Part shown: piece after piece, positions 23,997-33,368 of the stretch
Layout of the letters: every line of letters starts with the position of its first letter
Position numbering within the stretch: position 1 is the first letter of the stretch
Assembly (NCBI RefSeq): GCF_023156245.1
Contig: NZ_JAKZAH010000038.1
Coordinates: 1-35,196 of the forward strand
Length of the DNA: 35,196 bases
Origin: Marinobacter bryozoorum
Lineage (GTDB): Bacteria > Pseudomonadota > Gammaproteobacteria > Pseudomonadales > Oleiphilaceae
Direction of reading: 5' to 3'
Translations under genes and position numbers: made by a program
Notes under the pieces: generated by a model
The model's input: only the letters and a program-made list of their open reading frames with translations
Database searches by the model: none
Told to the model about the DNA's origin: nothing

Positions 23997-24272
23997 GTGC
24001 CACGTTCTTTGAAGAAAGGTCCTTTTATAGACCTGCATCTGTTGAAGAAGGTCGAGACAGCTCTGGAAGCGAATGACAAGCGGCCGATCAAGACCTGGTC
24101 CCGTCGTTCCACGATCTTTCCGGAGTTCGTCGGTCTGACCATTGCAGTCCACAACGGCAAGCAACACGTGCCCGTGTATGTGACCGAAGACATGGTCGGT
24201 CACAAACTGGGCGAGTTCGCGGCAACGCGGACTTACCGTGGTCATGCAGCCGACAAGAAAGCTAAACGCTGA
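23997..24272 (+). CDS. rpsS: 30S ribosomal protein S19
   Basis: S19 binds the 16S rRNA head with S13 and contacts the A-site finger. The 91-aa protein reads [19 protein letters not shown] and has the signature [19 protein letters not shown]. It uses a GTG start at 23997 after GAGGTAATT. Confidence 0.97.
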   Translation: MPRSLKKGPFIDLHLLKKVETALEANDKRPIKTWSRRSTIFPEFVGLTIAVHNGKQHVPVYVTEDMVGHKLGEFAATRTYRGHAADKKAKR

Positions 24273-24289
24273 TTGTGAGGGGAAACGAA

Positions 24290-24622
24290 ATGGAAGTAGC
24301 AGCCAAGTACAAGGGCGCTCGCCTCTCTGCTCAGAAAGCACGTCTTGTCGCTGACCAGGTACGCGGCAAGGCCGTTGAGGACGCCCTGAATATTTTGACT
24401 TTCAGCCCGAAGAAGGCATCGGTGATCATCAAGAAAGCTCTTGAGTCCGCCATTGCCAACGCTGAGCATAACGAAGGTCTGGACGTAGATGATCTGCGGG
24501 TATCCACCATCATGGTAGATGAAGGTCCGACGCTCAAGCGGATTAAAGCTCGAGCCAAGGGGCGCGCTGACCGGATTTTGAAGCGCACCTGTCATATCAC
24601 CGTCAAGGTCGCCGACAAGTAG
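24290..24622 (+). CDS. rplV: 50S ribosomal protein L22
   Basis: L22 lines the exit tunnel with L4 and contacts all 23S rRNA domains. I choose ATG 24290 ([15 protein letters not shown]), which gives 110 aa as in E. coli and follows GAGGGGAAAC. The in-frame GTG at 24275 overlaps that ribosome site. The extended beta hairpin near the end contains [17 protein letters not shown]. The macrolide-related loop looks ordinary. Confidence 0.97.
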   Translation: MEVAAKYKGARLSAQKARLVADQVRGKAVEDALNILTFSPKKASVIIKKALESAIANAEHNEGLDVDDLRVSTIMVDEGPTLKRIKARAKGRADRILKRTCHITVKVADK

Positions 24623-24633
24623 GAGATGCTCAG

Positions 24634-25317
24634 ATGGGTCATAAAGTAAATCCAACCGGTATCCGGCTTGGTGTTGTCAAAGAGCACAACTCCGTCTGGT
24701 ATGCCGAGAAGAAGGACTACGCGAACAAGCTGCTGAATGATATTCAGGTTCGCGGGTTCCTGGAAAAGCGCCTTGAAAAGGCGTCAGTCAGCAAGATCGT
24801 GATCGAGCGCCCTGCTCAGAACGCCCGTATCACGATCCATACCGCCCGTCCCGGTATTGTTATCGGTAAGAAGGGTGAAGATGTTGACCGTCTGCGTCGC
24901 GAAGTGAGCGAGCTGATGGGCGTGCCTGTGCACATCAACATCGAGGAAGTCCGCAAGCCGGATCTGGACGCCAAGCTGGTAGCGCAGAATGTCGCTGGTC
25001 AGCTGGAGCGTCGGGTGATGTTCCGCCGTGCCATGAAGCGTGCCGTGCAAAACGCCATGCGTCAGGGTGCCAAGGGCATCAAGATCCAGGTTGGTGGTCG
25101 TCTCGGGGGTGCCGAAATTGCCCGTTCCGAGTGGTACCGTGAAGGTCGCGTTCCGTTGCACACCCTGCGTGCAGACATTGATTACGCCACCTACGAAGCG
25201 AAGACCACTTACGGCATCATCGGCGTAAAGGTATGGATCTTCAAGGGTGAGATTCTTGGCGGTATGGACGAGGTTCATGCCAACAAGAATGCCTCTCGCA
25301 AGAAAGGTTCCAAGTAA
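24634..25317 (+). CDS. rpsC: 30S ribosomal protein S3
   Basis: S3 is at the mRNA entry channel and takes part in helicase action. The 227-aa product starts [18 protein letters not shown]. The KH domain loop [18 protein letters not shown] is followed by the C-terminal domain with [25 protein letters not shown] lies before the ATG. rplP begins 12 bases downstream. Confidence 0.98.
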   Translation: MGHKVNPTGIRLGVVKEHNSVWYAEKKDYANKLLNDIQVRGFLEKRLEKASVSKIVIERPAQNARITIHTARPGIVIGKKGEDVDRLRREVSELMGVPVHINIEEVRKPDLDAKLVAQNVAGQLERRVMFRRAMKRAVQNAMRQGAKGIKIQVGGRLGGAEIARSEWYREGRVPLHTLRADIDYATYEAKTTYGIIGVKVWIFKGEILGGMDEVHANKNASRKKGSK

Positions 25318-25329
25318 AGGGGCACTCGT

Positions 25330-25743
25330 ATGCTGCAGCCAAAACGCACCAAATTCCGAAAGGTAATGAAAGGCCGTAACACCGGTCTGGCTCAACGCGC
25401 TAACAAGGTGAGCTTCGGTGAATACGGATTGAAGGCGACGACTCGTGGACGTATAACGGCACGCCAGATTGAGGCAGCCCGTCGTACCATGACGCGTCGG
25501 ATCAAGCGGGGTGGAAAGATCTGGATCCGGATCTTCCCGGACAAGCCGATTTCCAGCAAGCCGCTTGAAGTTCGTATGGGTAAAGGTAAGGGTTCTGTCG
25601 AGTACTGGGTAGCGGAGATCCAGCCAGGTCGTATGTTGTACGAGATGGAAGGGGTTCCCGAAGAAGTGGCACGTGATGCGTTCACTCTCGCTGCTGCCAA
25701 ACTGCCCGTTCAGACCACCTTTGTAACGAGGACGGTGATGTGA
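25330..25743 (+). CDS. rplP: 50S ribosomal protein L16
   Basis: L16 helps shape the A-site tRNA binding region of the 50S subunit. The 137-aa product starts [17 protein letters not shown] and has [19 protein letters not shown]. The arginine in [15 protein letters not shown] corresponds to the hydroxylated E. coli Arg81. Its TGA stop overlaps the rpmC ATG by one base. Confidence 0.98.
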   Translation: MLQPKRTKFRKVMKGRNTGLAQRANKVSFGEYGLKATTRGRITARQIEAARRTMTRRIKRGGKIWIRIFPDKPISSKPLEVRMGKGKGSVEYWVAEIQPGRMLYEMEGVPEEVARDAFTLAAAKLPVQTTFVTRTVM

Positions 25744-25934
25744 TGAAAGCAACAGAGCTGCGTGAGAAGTCAGTCGACGAGCTGAACAAAGAGCTGATCG
25801 ACCTCCTGAAGGAGCAGTTCAACCTGCGTATGCGCAAGGCGACAGGTCAGCTGAATCAGAGTCACCTTCTCGTCAAGGTGAAGCGCGACATTGCTCGTGT
25901 GAAAACGGTAATGAATGAAAAGGCAGGACAGTAA
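25743..25934 (+). CDS. rpmC: 50S ribosomal protein L29
   Basis: L29 lies near the tunnel exit next to L23. The 63-aa product [18 protein letters not shown] is a two-helix protein with the signature LREQF-like segment [17 protein letters not shown] prefer ATG 25743, which gives the E. coli length, over the GTG one codon earlier. It overlaps the rplP stop by one base. Confidence 0.97.
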   Translation: MKATELREKSVDELNKELIDLLKEQFNLRMRKATGQLNQSHLLVKVKRDIARVKTVMNEKAGQ

Positions 25935-25935
25935 C

Positions 25936-26202
25936 ATGACTGAAGCTACCAAAACTGCCAGAACCCTTAACGGCAAGGTCGTGAGCAACAAGATGGACAA
26001 GTCCATCGTTGTTCTGGTGGAGCGTCAGGTGAAGCACCCGCTTTACGGCAAGTACGTAAAGCGCTCCACCAAGATCCAGGCTCATGACGAACAGAATCAG
26101 TGCAATATCGGTGATCTGGTAACCATCCAGGAAACCCGCCCCATCTCGAAGAACAAGAGTTGGGCTCTGGTTGAAGTCACCGTTCGCGCTTCCAAGGTGT
26201 AA
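25936..26202 (+). CDS. rpsQ: 30S ribosomal protein S17
   Basis: S17 is a primary 16S rRNA binder with an OB fold. The 88-aa product from ATG 25936 ([19 protein letters not shown]) contains [19 protein letters not shown] and [19 protein letters not shown] longer in-frame reading from 25915 would overlap rpmC and lacks support. It starts one base after the rpmC stop, with AAGGCAGGA as ribosome site. Confidence 0.97.
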   Translation: MTEATKTARTLNGKVVSNKMDKSIVVLVERQVKHPLYGKYVKRSTKIQAHDEQNQCNIGDLVTIQETRPISKNKSWALVEVTVRASKV

Positions 26203-26220
26203 TTCGCCCGGAGAACAACC

Positions 26221-26589
26221 ATGATTCAGACTCAAACCATGCTTGAAGTCGCTGATAACAGCGGCGCGCGTCAAGTGCAGTGCATCAAGGTCCTGGGCGG
26301 CTCACACCGGCGTTATGCAAGGGTCGGGGATATCATCAAGGTAACCGTCAAGGAAGCCATTCCCCGCGGTAAAGTGAAGAAGGGCCAGGTCCTCAATGCT
26401 GTTGTTGTTCGCACCCGTAAGGGTGTCCGTCGTCCGGACGGATCTCTGATCCGCTTTGATGGCAACGCAGCAGTACTTCTTAATAACCAGGACGCGCCGA
26501 TCGGAACCCGTATCTTCGGGCCGGTTACCCGCGAACTGCGTAATGAGAAGTTCATGAAAATTATCTCACTGGCACCCGAAGTACTGTAA
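26221..26589 (+). CDS. rplN: 50S ribosomal protein L14
   Basis: L14 forms an intersubunit bridge and is the docking site for silencing factor RsfS. The 122-aa product starts [20 protein letters not shown] and has the usual length. It is the first gene of the spc operon in E. coli. Here only 18 bases separate it from rpsQ and I see no promoter, so S10 and spc appear to be a single run. Confidence 0.98.
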   Translation: MIQTQTMLEVADNSGARQVQCIKVLGGSHRRYARVGDIIKVTVKEAIPRGKVKKGQVLNAVVVRTRKGVRRPDGSLIRFDGNAAVLLNNQDAPIGTRIFGPVTRELRNEKFMKIISLAPEVL

Positions 26590-26605
26590 GGACTAGAGGC
26601 CGGTT

Positions 26606-26926
26606 ATGAAAAAGATCAAACGAGATGACGAAGTCATCGTGACCACGGGTAAAGACAAGGGCAAGCGCGGCAAGGTCCTGAAAGTTCAGGACGACGGTCG
26701 GCTGGTAGTGTCTGGCATCAATATGATGAAAAAGCACACCAAGCCGAACCCGATGCTCGGCACCCCGGGTGGCATCGTCGAGAAAGAAGCGCCTATCCAG
26801 GCTTCCAACGTGGCAATTTTTAATCCGCAGACCGGCAAGGCCGATCGCGTAGGCTTCCAGATCAAGGAAGACGGCGCCAAGGTGCGGATCTTCAAGTCCA
26901 CGAACGAAGCTGTCGATAACCAGTAA
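26606..26926 (+). CDS. rplX: 50S ribosomal protein L24
   Basis: L24 is one of the two assembly-initiating 50S proteins. The 106-aa product has a KOW motif near the N-terminus ([20 protein letters not shown]) and the signature [11 protein letters not shown]. It starts at ATG 26606 after an AGAGG site. Confidence 0.97.
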   Translation: MKKIKRDDEVIVTTGKDKGKRGKVLKVQDDGRLVVSGINMMKKHTKPNPMLGTPGGIVEKEAPIQASNVAIFNPQTGKADRVGFQIKEDGAKVRIFKSTNEAVDNQ

Positions 26927-26941
26927 GGGGTGGTGGTTACG

Positions 26942-27481
26942 ATGCTTAATATGAAAGAGCAGTACAGTCAGGAAGTGGTACCCGCCCTGCAGAAGGAGTT
27001 CAGCTACAAGAACGTCATGCAGGTGCCGCGTATCGAGAAAATCACCCTGAACATGGGTGTTGGCGAAGCGGTTGGTGACAAGAAGCTGATCGAAAACGCC
27101 GTTGCAGATCTGGAGCGTCTGGCAGGCCAGAAGGTTGTTGTGACCAAGGCCCGTAAGTCTGTCGCTGGCTTCAAGATTCGTGAAGGTTGGCCCATCGGTT
27201 GTAAGGTGACCCTGCGCGGTGAGCGTATGTGGGACTTCTTCGATCGCCTGGTGCACATTGCCATTCCCCGCGTGCGGGACTTCCGGGGCCTGAACCCCAA
27301 GTCCTTCGACGGCCGTGGCAACTACAGCATGGGTGTTCGTGAGCAGATCATCTTCCCTGAGATCGAGTACGATCGAGTAGACAAGATCCGGGGTCTGGAT
27401 ATCACCATCACCACGACCGCTGAAACCGATGATGAAGGCCGCGAACTGTTGAAAGCCTTTGGCTTTCCGTTCAAGAAATAA
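26942..27481 (+). CDS. rplE: 50S ribosomal protein L5
   Basis: L5 binds 5S rRNA and contacts P-site tRNA. I choose ATG 26942 ([13 protein letters not shown]): it gives 179 aa as in E. coli and is well spaced from GGGGTGG (26927-26933), while the GTG codons at 26930 and 26933 lie inside that site. Conserved stretches are [22 protein letters not shown] and [20 protein letters not shown]. In E. coli S8 represses the spc operon near this start; I could not identify an equivalent structure. Confidence 0.97.
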   Translation: MLNMKEQYSQEVVPALQKEFSYKNVMQVPRIEKITLNMGVGEAVGDKKLIENAVADLERLAGQKVVVTKARKSVAGFKIREGWPIGCKVTLRGERMWDFFDRLVHIAIPRVRDFRGLNPKSFDGRGNYSMGVREQIIFPEIEYDRVDKIRGLDITITTTAETDDEGRELLKAFGFPFKK

Positions 27482-27493
27482 GGAACGAGTGAC

Positions 27494-27799
27494 ATGGCAA
27501 AGGTTTCCATGAAGAACCGTGAGCAAAAGCGCGAACAGACGGTGCAGAAATACGCCGCCAAGCGTGCCGAGCTCAAGGCGATTATCAAGAACCCGAATAC
27601 CAGCGACGATGAGCGCTGGGAGGCTCAGATGAAGCTGCAACAGCTTCCTCGTGATGCGAGCCCCTCACGCCTTCGCAATCGTTGCCAGGTGACTGGTCGT
27701 CCTCACGGCGTCCTGCGCAAGTTCGAACTGTCACGGATTAAACTCCGTGAGTACGGCATGCGTGGCGATGTTCCGGGCCTGACCAAGTCAAGCTGGTAA
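27494..27799 (+). CDS. rpsN: 30S ribosomal protein S14 (zinc-independent type)
   Basis: S14 is a head protein of the 30S subunit. The 101-aa product is the long, zinc-free form: it lacks the paired CxxC motifs of short S14 and keeps the signature [19 protein letters not shown]. It starts [15 protein letters not shown] at 27494 after AAGGAACGAG. Confidence 0.97.
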   Translation: MAKVSMKNREQKREQTVQKYAAKRAELKAIIKNPNTSDDERWEAQMKLQQLPRDASPSRLRNRCQVTGRPHGVLRKFELSRIKLREYGMRGDVPGLTKSSW

Positions 27800-27802
27800 G
27801 TG

Positions 27803-27824
27803 TCACCGCGATTCGTCGCGGTGA
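27803..27824 (+). other. Hairpin in the rpsN-rpsH gap
   Basis: TCACCGCG pairs perfectly with CGCGGTGA over a 6-base loop. A second small GC-rich fold (27834-27852, alternative pairings around CAAG) follows. No T-run is present, so this is not a terminator. The 85-base gap is unusually long for the spc operon, and the folds may serve RNA stability or S8-type regulation. Confidence 0.5.
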
Positions 27825-27884
27825 TCGTTGGTAAGCGGTGCGGCAAGCCGCTGCACAACTAAAAAGATCAGGAGCCTCATACCA

Positions 27885-28277
27885 ATGAGTATGCAAGACA
27901 CGCTTGCGGATATGTTTACCCGTATCCGTAATGCACAGATGGCACAGAAGGCCGATGTGGCCATGCCATCTTCCAAAATGAAGATCTCGGTAGCCCAGGT
28001 CCTCAAGGACGAAGGCTACGTAGAGGATTTTTCCGTCTCAGCTGATGCCAAGCCGGAACTGACCATCACCCTCAGATACTTCGGTGGCAAGCCGGTTATT
28101 GAGGAAATCAAGCGAGTCAGTCGCCCCAGCCTGCGCCAGTACAAAGGCTCTGGTGAGCTGCCCAAGGTGTCAGGTGGTCTCGGGGTTGCTATCGTGTCAA
28201 CGTCCCGGGGCGTTATGACAGACCGCGCTGCGCGCGCTGCCGGCGTCGGTGGCGAAGTCATCTGCACCGTATTCTAG
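27885..28277 (+). CDS. rpsH: 30S ribosomal protein S8
   Basis: S8 is a central-domain 16S rRNA binder and, in E. coli, the repressor of the spc operon. The product from ATG 27885 ([18 protein letters not shown]) is 130 aa, as in E. coli, and follows GGAG at 27871-27874. An in-frame extension to 27828 would run through the intergenic hairpins. The C-terminal signature [20 protein letters not shown] is present. Confidence 0.97.
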   Translation: MSMQDTLADMFTRIRNAQMAQKADVAMPSSKMKISVAQVLKDEGYVEDFSVSADAKPELTITLRYFGGKPVIEEIKRVSRPSLRQYKGSGELPKVSGGLGVAIVSTSRGVMTDRAARAAGVGGEVICTVF

Positions 28278-28286
28278 GAGAAAGAC

Positions 28287-28820
28287 ATGTCCAGGGTTGC
28301 CAATAATCCTGTCGTGCTGCCTTCCGGTGTTGAGGTTAAGCTGAACGGACAGGACATTAACGTAAAGGGCTCCAAGGGAGCACTTGATTTCACCATTCAC
28401 CGCGCGGTGGAAGTTACCCAGGAAGAAAATATCCTGCGGTTTGCTCCCCGTGATGGTGCCAAACAGTCCCGCGCTCTTGCTGGAACAACCCGCGCACTGG
28501 TTAACAATATGGTTACCGGTGTGTCTTCCGGGTTCGAGCGCAGGCTCAACCTGACCGGTGTTGGTTACCGTGCGCAGGCACAGGGCAAGAAGGTCAACCT
28601 CACGCTGGGCTTCTCCCATCCGGTTGAGTACGAACTGCCCGAGGGGGTCACCGCTGAAACTCCGTCTAACACGGAGATTGTTATCCGCGGGATCGATAAG
28701 CAACAGGTTGGCCACGTCGCTGCTGAAATCCGCGCGTTCCGTCCGCCCGAGCCTTATAAGGGCAAGGGTGTTCGTTACTCGGATGAGCAGGTAAGACGCA
28801 AAGAAGCCAAGAAGAAATAA
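28287..28820 (+). CDS. rplF: 50S ribosomal protein L6
   Basis: L6 sits near the sarcin-ricin loop and supports factor binding. The 177-aa product has the duplicated L6 fold and the C-terminal signature [18 protein letters not shown]. It starts [17 protein letters not shown] after TAGGAG. Confidence 0.98.
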   Translation: MSRVANNPVVLPSGVEVKLNGQDINVKGSKGALDFTIHRAVEVTQEENILRFAPRDGAKQSRALAGTTRALVNNMVTGVSSGFERRLNLTGVGYRAQAQGKKVNLTLGFSHPVEYELPEGVTAETPSNTEIVIRGIDKQQVGHVAAEIRAFRPPEPYKGKGVRYSDEQVRRKEAKKK

Positions 28821-28829
28821 GGCGGGACT

Positions 28830-29177
28830 ATGAGCGCGAATACTGAAAGATTGCGTCGCGCACGTAAGGTGCGCATGAAAATCCGTAAGCTGGGCACTGA
28901 CCGCCTCTGTGTACATCGTACACCGCGGCACATGTACGCCCAGATCACCACCGCTGACGGCAGCAAGGTTATCGCTTCTGCCTCGACGCTGGACAAGGAC
29001 CTGCGTCAGGGTGCTACGGGTAATGTGGAAGCAGCCAAGAAGGTTGGTCAGCTGATTGCTGAGCGTGCCAAGGCTGCTGGTGTCGAAAAGGTCGCTTTTG
29101 ACCGGTCCGGCTACCGTTACCATGGCCGCGTTCAGGCCCTGGCCGACGCCGCCCGTGAAGCTGGCTTGCAATTCTAA
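28830..29177 (+). CDS. rplR: 50S ribosomal protein L18
   Basis: L18 binds 5S rRNA with L5 and L25. The 115-aa product (E. coli 117) begins [20 protein letters not shown]. It contains [13 protein letters not shown] and the C-terminal [20 protein letters not shown]. Start at 28830 after GGCGGG. Confidence 0.97.
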   Translation: MSANTERLRRARKVRMKIRKLGTDRLCVHRTPRHMYAQITTADGSKVIASASTLDKDLRQGATGNVEAAKKVGQLIAERAKAAGVEKVAFDRSGYRYHGRVQALADAAREAGLQF

Positions 29178-29189
29178 GAGGTGGAGAAG

Positions 29190-29690
29190 ATGAGCGTTAA
29201 CGAACAGAAGGCGCCTGAGCTCCAGGAAAAGCTGGTTCAGGTCAACCGCGTAGCCAAGGTGGTTAAGGGCGGTCGCATCTTTGCCTTCACTGCACTGACA
29301 GTGGTGGGTGATGGTAAAGGTCGTGTCGGTTTTGGTCGTGGCAAGGCCCGGGAAGTCCCGGTAGCCATTCAGAAGGCCATGGAAGCTGCGCGCAAAAACA
29401 TGGTGGACGTCGCTCTGGACGGCACCACTCTGCAGTATCCGGTCAAGGCACAGCATGGCGGCTCCCGGGTCTTCATGCAGCCGGCCTCCGAAGGTACCGG
29501 TGTTATCGCCGGTGGCGCGATGCGTGCCGTACTGGAAGTAGCCGGTGTGCAGAACGTACTGTCCAAGTGTTACGGGTCTACCAACCCGGTCAACGTGGTA
29601 CGTTCTACCATCAAGGGTCTCCAGGCAATGAAAGCGCCTGAAGATGTTGCAGCCAAGCGCGGCAAGACCGTGGAAGATATTCTGGGTTGA
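29190..29690 (+). CDS. rpsE: 30S ribosomal protein S5
   Basis: S5 acts in decoding accuracy and at the mRNA entry channel. I choose ATG 29190 ([16 protein letters not shown]), giving 166 aa, with GAGGTGGAG as ribosome site. The GTG at 29181 lies within that site. The signature [20 protein letters not shown] and [20 protein letters not shown] are present. Confidence 0.97.
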   Translation: MSVNEQKAPELQEKLVQVNRVAKVVKGGRIFAFTALTVVGDGKGRVGFGRGKAREVPVAIQKAMEAARKNMVDVALDGTTLQYPVKAQHGGSRVFMQPASEGTGVIAGGAMRAVLEVAGVQNVLSKCYGSTNPVNVVRSTIKGLQAMKAPEDVAAKRGKTVEDILG

Positions 29691-29694
29691 AGTC

Positions 29695-29880
29695 ATGGCG
29701 AACAAGACAATCAAGGTTACACTGACCCGCAGCCCGATCAGCTGCAAGCCCAAGCACAAACTGAGTGTCAAGGGCCTGGGTCTTCGTAAAATCGGTCATA
29801 CTGTGGAGCTGGAAGATACACCTTCCATCCGCGGTATGATTAACCAGGTTTACTATCTGGTACGGGTTGAGGAGAACTAA
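29695..29880 (+). CDS. rpmD: 50S ribosomal protein L30
   Basis: L30 is a small 50S protein with a ferredoxin-like fold. The 61-aa product starts at ATG 29695 ([19 protein letters not shown]) and contains [21 protein letters not shown] longer in-frame reading from 29644 would overlap rpsE and is not credible. rpsE stops 4 bases before this start. Confidence 0.96.
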   Translation: MANKTIKVTLTRSPISCKPKHKLSVKGLGLRKIGHTVELEDTPSIRGMINQVYYLVRVEEN

Positions 29881-29881
29881 G

Positions 29882-30316
29882 ATGCGTTTGAACGAACTTA
29901 GTCCGGAACCGGGCTCACGCCCTTCCGCCAAGCGCGTTGGTCGTGGTATTGGTAGCGGCCTGGGTAAGACCGGTGGCCGTGGTCACAAAGGTCTCAAGGC
30001 CCGTTCCGGTGGCTCCGTTGCTCCCGGTTTCGAGGGTGGTCAGCAGCCGCTGGCCCGTCGTCTGCCAAAGTTTGGTTTCACCTCGCGTCAGCAGCGTTAC
30101 GTGGCGGAAATTCGCCTCAACGAGCTGGCCAAGGTTGAAGGTGACGTTGCCGACCTGGATGCCCTGAAGAAAGCAGACGTGATCCGTGAAGAAATCCGCG
30201 CAGCGCGGGTAATTCTTTCCGGTGAGCTGAGCCGTCCGGTAACTGTGAAGGGTCTGAAGGTTACCAAGGGCGCTCGTGAGGCAATTACTGCCGCGGGTGG
30301 CAAAGTCGAAGAATAA
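29882..30316 (+). CDS. rplO: 50S ribosomal protein L15
   Basis: L15 is a late-assembly 50S protein with a long N-terminal extension rich in Gly and Arg. From ATG 29882 ([17 protein letters not shown]) it is 144 aa, as in E. coli, and has [18 protein letters not shown]. The in-frame start at 29867 lies inside rpmD. The ribosome site GAGGAG lies at the end of rpmD, so the two are coupled. Confidence 0.97.
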   Translation: MRLNELSPEPGSRPSAKRVGRGIGSGLGKTGGRGHKGLKARSGGSVAPGFEGGQQPLARRLPKFGFTSRQQRYVAEIRLNELAKVEGDVADLDALKKADVIREEIRAARVILSGELSRPVTVKGLKVTKGAREAITAAGGKVEE

Positions 30317-30333
30317 GGCGAGTCGAGGACTGC

Positions 30334-31653
30334 ATGGCCAAGACATCATCAATGCCTGCGGGCGCAGGGAAGGGACTCGGGGAGCTGCGCTCGCGGCTCT
30401 GGTTCGTAGTCCTGGCGCTACTGATCTATCGGATCGGTGCCCATATCCCGGTTCCCGGAATCAATCCGGATCGCCTGGCAGCGCTGTTTGACCAGAATCA
30501 GGGAACGATCCTGAGTCTGTTCAACATGTTTTCCGGTGGTGCGCTTGAGCGGATGAGTATCTTCGCCCTCGGTATCATGCCCTACATTTCGGCGTCCATC
30601 ATCATGCAGTTGATGACGGCGGTGAGCCCCAAGCTTGAGCAGCTCAAGAAAGAGGGCGAATCCGGACGTCGGAAGATCAGCCAGTACACGCGGTATGGTA
30701 CCGTTGTGCTGGCCCTGGTTCAGGGCATGGGCATCTCCATGGGGCTTGCGTCCCAGGGAGTAACCTTCAATGACAGCTTCAGCTTCCACTTCGTGGCCGT
30801 CGTCTCCTTTGTGAGTGGTGCGGTATTCATGATGTGGCTGGGTGAGCAGATCACCGAGCGTGGTATCGGTAACGGTATCTCGCTGTTGATCTTCGCCGGT
30901 ATCGTTGCCGGGTTGCCTGGTGCCATCGGCCAGACTCTTGAGCAGGCTCGGAACGGTGAGATGAGCCTGCTTGTTGTCCTTGGTATCGGTATACTTGCGG
31001 TAGCCGTAGTTGGCTTCGTGGTCTTCATGGAGCGTGGCCAGCGCAGGCTGACCATTAACTATGCCAAGCGGCAGCAAGGGCGCCGGGTTTTTGCCCAGCA
31101 GTCCAGCCATTTACCATTAAAGGTAAACATGGCGGGGGTGATTCCGCCGATCTTTGCCTCCTCGATCCTGTTGTTCCCTGCCTCCCTGGGGCAGTGGTTC
31201 GGTCAGGGCGAGGGTATGGAGTGGCTGAGTTCGCTTTCCCAGGCGCTGGCGCCAAGCCAGCCTCTGTACATCATCCTGTTCGCAGCGGCAGTGGTTTTCT
31301 TCTGCTTCTTCTATACGGCGCTGATGTATAACCCGAAGGAAGTGGCCGATAACCTGAAGCGGTCGGGTGCCTTTATTCCGGGCATTCGCCCAGGTGAGCA
31401 GACCGCCAAGTATATCGACGGGGTCCTGACTCGTTTGACCCTGTTCGGTGCAATGTATATCGCAGCGGTGTCCCTGTTCCCGCAGTTTCTGATGGTGGCA
31501 GGAAATGTTCCGTTCTATCTGGGCGGTACGTCGCTGCTGATTGTGGTAGTCGTGGTAATGGATTTCATGGCCCAGGTGCAGTCTCACCTGATGTCCCATC
31601 AGTATGAGTCACTGATGAAGAAGTCCAACCTCAAGGGCTATGGCCGGGGCTGA
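30334..31653 (+). CDS. secY: Preprotein translocase subunit SecY
   Basis: SecY is the channel-forming subunit of the Sec translocon in the inner membrane. The 439-aa protein shows about ten hydrophobic spans. It has the plug-region [30 protein letters not shown] of spans 2-3, and [16 protein letters not shown] around span 5. The C-terminal loop signature [20 protein letters not shown] is also present. It starts at ATG 30334 with GAGG upstream. Its place between rplO and rpmJ is the standard spc order, and its partner secE is at 4557. Confidence 0.98.
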   Translation: MAKTSSMPAGAGKGLGELRSRLWFVVLALLIYRIGAHIPVPGINPDRLAALFDQNQGTILSLFNMFSGGALERMSIFALGIMPYISASIIMQLMTAVSPKLEQLKKEGESGRRKISQYTRYGTVVLALVQGMGISMGLASQGVTFNDSFSFHFVAVVSFVSGAVFMMWLGEQITERGIGNGISLLIFAGIVAGLPGAIGQTLEQARNGEMSLLVVLGIGILAVAVVGFVVFMERGQRRLTINYAKRQQGRRVFAQQSSHLPLKVNMAGVIPPIFASSILLFPASLGQWFGQGEGMEWLSSLSQALAPSQPLYIILFAAAVVFFCFFYTALMYNPKEVADNLKRSGAFIPGIRPGEQTAKYIDGVLTRLTLFGAMYIAAVSLFPQFLMVAGNVPFYLGGTSLLIVVVVVMDFMAQVQSHLMSHQYESLMKKSNLKGYGRG

Positions 31654-31685
31654 TTGTTCAGCCCCACTGAAATCTGGAGTCGACA

Positions 31686-31799
31686 ATGAAAGTACGCGCT
31701 TCGGTAAAGAAAATTTGCCGTAATTGCAAAGTAATTCGTCGCAATGGCTCAGTCCGGGTCATTTGCACGGAGCCTCGTCACAAGCAGCGTCAGGGTTGA
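31686..31799 (+). CDS. rpmJ: 50S ribosomal protein L36 (zinc-binding type)
   Basis: L36 is the smallest 50S protein and stabilises 23S rRNA folding. The 37-aa product [19 protein letters not shown] has Cys11, Cys14, Cys27 and His32, the zinc ribbon of the C+ form; it is one residue shorter than E. coli L36. It lies 32 bases after secY and is the last gene of the S10-spc run. Confidence 0.97.
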   Translation: MKVRASVKKICRNCKVIRRNGSVRVICTEPRHKQRQG

Positions 31800-31839
31800 T
31801 TCGGTCTGAATCACACTGGCCCTGGTTTGGGCTTGACTG

Positions 31840-31873
31840 ATAGCGCTTGACTCCGAAGGGGGTCAAGCGCTAT
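31840..31873 (+). repeat. 15-bp inverted repeat spanning the alpha-operon promoter
   Basis: Bases 31840-31854 pair with 31859-31873 (one G-T pair) around a GAAG loop. The repeat contains the -35 hexamer in one arm and reaches into the -10 hexamer in the other. As RNA from the upstream operon it would form a very stable hairpin followed by TATTATTT, so it might also terminate rpmJ transcripts. Confidence 0.85.
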
Positions 31874-31876
31874 TAT
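31847..31876 (+). promoter_or_regulatory. sigma70 promoter of the alpha operon
   Basis: TTGACT (31847-31852, 5/6) and TATTAT (31871-31876, 5/6) have an 18-base spacer. A GC-rich discriminator (TTCGCGCCC) follows. The predicted start near 31883 leaves a leader of about 55 bases before rpsM. GCTTGACT also occurs 14 bases upstream (31831-31838) without a matching -10. Confidence 0.75.
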
Positions 31877-31937
31877 TTCGCGCCCTTTTTGTGGCGGAAA
31901 ATTCACACAGCAAAGCTTTGAACGCGGAGTAATCTGG

Positions 31938-32294
31938 ATGGCACGTATAGCCGGTGTCAATATACCCGACAACAAACATGCTGTTATCTCGCTGACCTAT
32001 ATCTTTGGTGTTGGCAAGACGGCAGCTCAGAAGCTTTGCGATGCAGCAGGTATCCAGCAGGATATCAAGATCAAGGACCTGTCCGACGATCAGCTCGAGA
32101 CCCTTCGTACCGAAGTGGGCAAGCTGAGCGTGGAAGGCGATCTGCGTCGTGAAGTTCAGATGAACATCAAGCGTTTGAAGGATCTCGGTTGCCACCGTGG
32201 TCTGCGCCATCGTCACGGCCTTCCGGTTCGTGGCCAGCGCACCAAGACCAACGCGCGCACCCGTAAAGGTCCTCGCAAACCGATCCGAAAGTAA
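31938..32294 (+). CDS. rpsM: 30S ribosomal protein S13
   Basis: S13 sits at the top of the 30S head and contacts the 50S subunit and P-site tRNA. The 118-aa product ([19 protein letters not shown]) has [14 protein letters not shown] and the C-terminal basic signature [24 protein letters not shown] precedes the ATG at 31938. It is the first gene of the alpha operon. Confidence 0.98.
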   Translation: MARIAGVNIPDNKHAVISLTYIFGVGKTAAQKLCDAAGIQQDIKIKDLSDDQLETLRTEVGKLSVEGDLRREVQMNIKRLKDLGCHRGLRHRHGLPVRGQRTKTNARTRKGPRKPIRK

Positions 32295-32308
32295 GCAGGT
32301 AGGCAAAC

Positions 32309-32698
32309 ATGGCAAAGCCAGGTACACGTACCCGTAAAAAGGTGAAAAAGACGGTTGTTGATGGCGTCGCGCATATTCACGCGTCCTTCAACAACACTAT
32401 CGTGACCATTTCTGACCGTCAGGGCAACGTCCTGTCCTGGGCCACCTCTGGTGGTTCCGGTTTCCGTGGGTCGCGCAAGAGCACACCTTTTGCTGCGCAG
32501 GTAGCAGCTGAAAGAGCCGGTAATGCGGCTGCTGAATACGGCCTTAAAAACCTGGACGTAGAGGTTAAGGGTCCCGGGCCCGGGCGTGAATCTGCAGTTC
32601 GTGCGCTGAACGCGTGCGGCTACAAGATCACTAACATTACTGATGTGACGCCGATTCCCCATAACGGCTGTCGTCCGCCCAAGAAGCGCCGCGTTTAA
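32309..32698 (+). CDS. rpsK: 30S ribosomal protein S11
   Basis: S11 forms part of the 30S platform near the E site and mRNA exit. The 129-aa product has [19 protein letters not shown] and the C-terminal signature [18 protein letters not shown]. It begins [16 protein letters not shown] at 32309, 14 bases after rpsM. Confidence 0.98.
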   Translation: MAKPGTRTRKKVKKTVVDGVAHIHASFNNTIVTISDRQGNVLSWATSGGSGFRGSRKSTPFAAQVAAERAGNAAAEYGLKNLDVEVKGPGPGRESAVRALNACGYKITNITDVTPIPHNGCRPPKKRRV

Positions 32699-32713
32699 AG
32701 GAGACAGTGAGAT

Positions 32714-33334
32714 ATGGCACGTTACATAGGTCCAAAATGTAAGCTGTCTCGCCGTGAGGGGACAGATCTATTTCTGAAAAGCGGTGTTCGTGCACTGGAT
32801 TCCAAGTGCAACATCGAAACACCCCCGGGCATGCACGGCGCACGTCGTAGCCGTCTGTCCGAATATGGCGTACAGCTCCGTGAGAAACAAAAGGTTCGTC
32901 GTATCTACGGCGTACTGGAGAAGCAGTTCCGGAATTACTATAAGGAAGCAGCCCGCATCAAGGGTGCGACCGGTGAGAACCTGCTGCAACTGCTTGAAGG
33001 CCGTCTCGACAACGTGGTTTACCGCATGGGCTTCGGCTCAACCCGTGCTGAAGCACGTCAGCTGGTATCCCACAAGGCGGTTCTGGTTAACGACAAGCCG
33101 GTGAACATCCCTTCTTACCAGGTTCGCCCCGGCGATGTGGTGAGCATCCGTGAAAAGGCCAAGAACCAGCTGCGTGTTAAAGGCGCCCTGGAACTGGCTG
33201 CAAGTCGCGCCCCGGTTGAATGGGTCGAGGTTGACGCCAACAAGATGACCGGCACCTTCAAGGCGGTACCTGAGCGTACCGAATTGTCGTCGGACATCAA
33301 CGAGAACCTCATCGTCGAGCTTTACTCCAAGTAA
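32714..33334 (+). CDS. rpsD: 30S ribosomal protein S4
   Basis: S4 nucleates 16S rRNA assembly and, in E. coli, represses the alpha operon by binding its leader. The 206-aa product has the E. coli length and begins [19 protein letters not shown]. The S4 RNA-binding domain [20 protein letters not shown] lies mid-protein. It has only Cys9 and Cys31 near the N-terminus, so it is not a four-Cys zinc S4. Confidence 0.98.
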   Translation: MARYIGPKCKLSRREGTDLFLKSGVRALDSKCNIETPPGMHGARRSRLSEYGVQLREKQKVRRIYGVLEKQFRNYYKEAARIKGATGENLLQLLEGRLDNVVYRMGFGSTRAEARQLVSHKAVLVNDKPVNIPSYQVRPGDVVSIREKAKNQLRVKGALELAASRAPVEWVEVDANKMTGTFKAVPERTELSSDINENLIVELYSK

Positions 33335-33368
33335 AGTCCATTAGCAACGAGAGCAGATAGGGGCGTCT

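Noticed and set aside
28197..29771. A 524-codon minus-strand open frame across rpsH-rpmD.
   Set aside because: It crosses several real plus-strand genes and their gaps and has no recognisable domain or ribosome site.
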